A program made the position numbers and the translations under genes. From Bacteroidota bacterium (GTDB lineage: Bacteria > Bacteroidota > Ignavibacteria > Ignavibacteriales > Ignavibacteriaceae): a DNA stretch of 8,309 nucleotides. A model generated the notes under the pieces. That model made no database searches. It worked only from the letters and a program-made list of their open reading frames with translations, and had not been told where the DNA came from. The DNA lies in NCBI GenBank assembly GCA_030706105.1, contig JAUZPC010000116.1, forward strand, positions 1-8,309, in the 5' to 3' direction. This document shows positions 7,155-8,309 of this stretch, piece after piece (the first letter of the stretch is position 1; every line of letters starts with the position of its first letter).

Positions 7155-7895
7155 ATGTTAGAGATTAAAGATCTATTTGTTAAAGTTGAAGGCAAAGAAA
7201 TATTAAAAGGAATAAACCTTTCTGTTAAGGCCGGCGAAGTTCATGCTATTATGGGGCCAAATGGTTCCGGTAAAAGTACACTTGCACAGGTGCTGGCAGG
7301 TAAACAGGATTATGAAATAACAAGTGGTGAAGTTACCTATTTCGGCAGGAATTTACTTGAACTTTCCCCGGAAGAAAGAGCAAGGGCGGGCATCTTCTTG
7401 GCGTTTCAATACCCCATTGAATTGCCCGGTGTAAGCAATACTAACCTTCTGAAAACTGCTTTAAATGAAATACGTAAGTATAATGGATTAGAGGCGTTAG
7501 ATGCCATGGAGTTCCTTACTCTTATGAAAGAGAAAATGAAAGTTGTTGAGCTTGACCAATCACTGGTCAGCCGTTCTGTTAACGAAGGATTCTCCGGTGG
7601 AGAAAAGAAGCGTAATGAAATTTTCCAGATGGCAATGCTTGAACCTAAGTTAGCAATTCTGGATGAAACCGATTCAGGTTTGGATATTGACGCACTCCGT
7701 ATTGTTGCCGGTGGTGTAAATAAGTTAAAGAATCCTCAGAATGCTACTATAGTTGTTACTCATTATCAGAGGCTTCTGGATTATATCATTCCGGATTTTG
7801 TTCACGTACTTTATAACGGTAAAATTGTTAAATCCGGACTTAAAGAACTGGCATTAGAGCTTGAAGAAAAGGGCTATGACTGGATTAAAAACTAG
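7155..7895 (+). CDS. sufC: Fe-S cluster assembly ATPase SufC
   Basis: SufC is the ABC-type ATPase that binds SufB and SufD and drives the conformational change of the scaffold; it is soluble and not a transporter. All ATPase motifs are intact in the 246 residues: Walker A GPNGSGKST (34-42), Q-loop Gln85 in FLAFQYP, signature FSGGEKKR (146-153), Walker B LAILDETDSGLD (167-177, catalytic Glu171) and H-loop His203 in VVTHYQR. SGGEKKRNE and ETDSGLD are characteristic of SufC among ABC proteins. AAAGGA at 7144-7149 sits 5 bases before the ATG and fixes the start. The 45-bp gap after sufB shows no terminator. The expected next genes, sufD and sufS, do not begin within the 414 bp left in the window, which are filled by the repeat array. 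Confidence 0.97.
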   Translation: MLEIKDLFVKVEGKEILKGINLSVKAGEVHAIMGPNGSGKSTLAQVLAGKQDYEITSGEVTYFGRNLLELSPEERARAGIFLAFQYPIELPGVSNTNLLKTALNEIRKYNGLEALDAMEFLTLMKEKMKVVELDQSLVSRSVNEGFSGGEKKRNEIFQMAMLEPKLAILDETDSGLDIDALRIVAGGVNKLKNPQNATIVVTHYQRLLDYIIPDFVHVLYNGKIVKSGLKELALELEEKGYDWIKN

Positions 7896-7910
7896 CAGGC
7901 AGGAAACACA

Positions 7911-8040
7911 ACCTCACCCTTTTATTCCCTCTCCAAAGGAGAGGGAAAAAGCAATGAGAGTTAGGTTTTGTGTAGGATCAGATTGGATACGCTGGTTGAT
8001 TTTGGTTAGGTGAATGCACAGGGTTTGAAGGTTATTAGGA
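7911..8040. repeat. Array unit 1 (130 bp, long form)
   Basis: The hairpin stem is at 7927-7934/7938-7945 with loop AAA. The first two thirds are nearly identical to unit 2, but after CTGGTTGATT the unit has a different, 16-base longer segment before the shared TTATTAGGA end. Only this unit has ACACA directly before it (7906-7910), which can pair with TGTGT at 7969-7973. Confidence 0.85.
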
Positions 8041-8154
8041 ACCTCACCCTTTTATTCCCTCTCCTAAGGAGAGGGAAAGAGCAATGAGAGTTAGGTTTTG
8101 TGTAGGGTCAGATTTGGTTTGCTGGTTGATTGCAATGAGTTAAAATTATTAGGA
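8041..8154. repeat. Array unit 2 (114 bp)
   Basis: The hairpin stem is at 8057-8064/8068-8075 with loop TAA where the other copies have AAA; the stem itself is unchanged. The 3' half, GATTGCAATGAGTTAAAA then TTATTAGGA, is shared with unit 3 and not with unit 1. Confidence 0.85.
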
Positions 8155-8269
8155 ACCTCAACCTTTAATTCCCTCTCCAAAGGAGAGGGAAAAAGACAAT
8201 GAGAGTTTGGTTTTGTGTTGGATCAGATTTGGTTTACTGGTTGATTGCAATGAGTTAAAATTATTAGGA
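8155..8269. repeat. Array unit 3 (115 bp)
   Basis: The hairpin stem is at 8171-8178/8182-8189. It differs from unit 2 at roughly nine positions, including one inserted base after the stem, none of them within the 8-bp stem arms. Confidence 0.85.
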
Positions 8270-8309
8270 ACCTCACCCTTTAATTCCCTCTCCAAAGGAG
8301 AGGGAAAAA
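8270..8309. repeat. Array unit 4 (first 40 bp, cut by window edge)
   Basis: It includes the complete hairpin (8286-8293/8297-8304) and ends in the following A run at the window edge. The opening ACCTCACCCTTTAATT combines features of units 2 and 3. Confidence 0.8.

Larger units (their letters stand above)
7911..8309. repeat. Tandem array of hairpin-bearing 114-130 bp units, continuing past the window
   Basis: This non-coding stretch after sufC consists of units that each begin ACCTCA(C/A)CC and, where complete, end TTATTAGGA. They start at 7911, 8041, 8155 and 8270, the last cut by the window edge. Each has a perfect 8-bp stem CCCTCTCC/GGAGAGGG around a 3-base loop (7927-7945, 8057-8075, 8171-8189, 8286-8304), extended by T/A pairs. 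The CCTCACCC plus CCCTCTCC-loop-GGAGAGGG style is that of dispersed palindromic repeats common in Bacteroidetes-related genomes; finding it in tandem is less usual. The hairpins are followed by A runs and not T runs on either strand, so they are not standard intrinsic terminators. No transposase is present. Confidence 0.92.

Noticed and set aside
7927..7950. Hairpin after sufC as an intrinsic terminator of the suf operon
   Set aside because: The stem is followed by AAAAAG and not by a T run on the + strand; on the - strand it is also followed by an A-rich sequence.
7911..8309. CRISPR array
   Set aside because: Repeats are 114-130 bp with similar sequence throughout each unit, not 24-40 bp repeats with unique spacers, and no cas genes are present.

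Overview
The window looks like a low-GC chromosome from the Bacteroidetes/Chlorobi/Ignavibacteria group. The evidence is a type IX secretion C-terminal sorting domain with the QNYPNPFNPST motif typical of Ignavibacteria-like genomes, and a TAnnTTTG-type promoter element. This assignment is inferred from protein style and not from a marker gene.

Layout, left to right. Positions 2-277 hold the 3' end of an unrecognised + strand gene. It converges on a beta-class DNA methyltransferase (311-1267, - strand) that has no recognisable restriction partner in view. A 210-bp divergent spacer, with a TAnnTTTG promoter element and a short palindrome, separates the methyltransferase from a membrane histidine kinase (1478-2872, + strand) that has six predicted membrane spans, no attached receiver domain and no adjacent response regulator. 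The kinase converges on a large secreted protein (3003-5378, - strand) with 13 Asp-box repeats, probably two beta-propellers, followed by a linker domain and a type IX sorting tail.

The 285-bp divergent region 5379-5663 is the likely control region of the suf genes. It holds an exact 18-bp direct repeat, whose second copy supplies the -35/-33 part of a plausible promoter, and two TTGTG...CACAA inverted repeats. sufB (5664-7109) and sufC (7155-7895) follow. They encode the iron-sulfur scaffold subunit and its ATPase, and both keep their key residues. sufD and sufS are not visible.

From 16 bp after sufC to the window end lies a tandem array of roughly 114-130 bp units, three complete and one cut by the window edge. 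Each unit is centred on a perfect 8-bp GC-rich hairpin. Each complete unit also has an ATG-started 19-codon reading frame after the purine-rich hairpin arm. The array and the suf upstream region are the parts most worth a second look; the protein-coding genes appear intact and mostly belong to known families.
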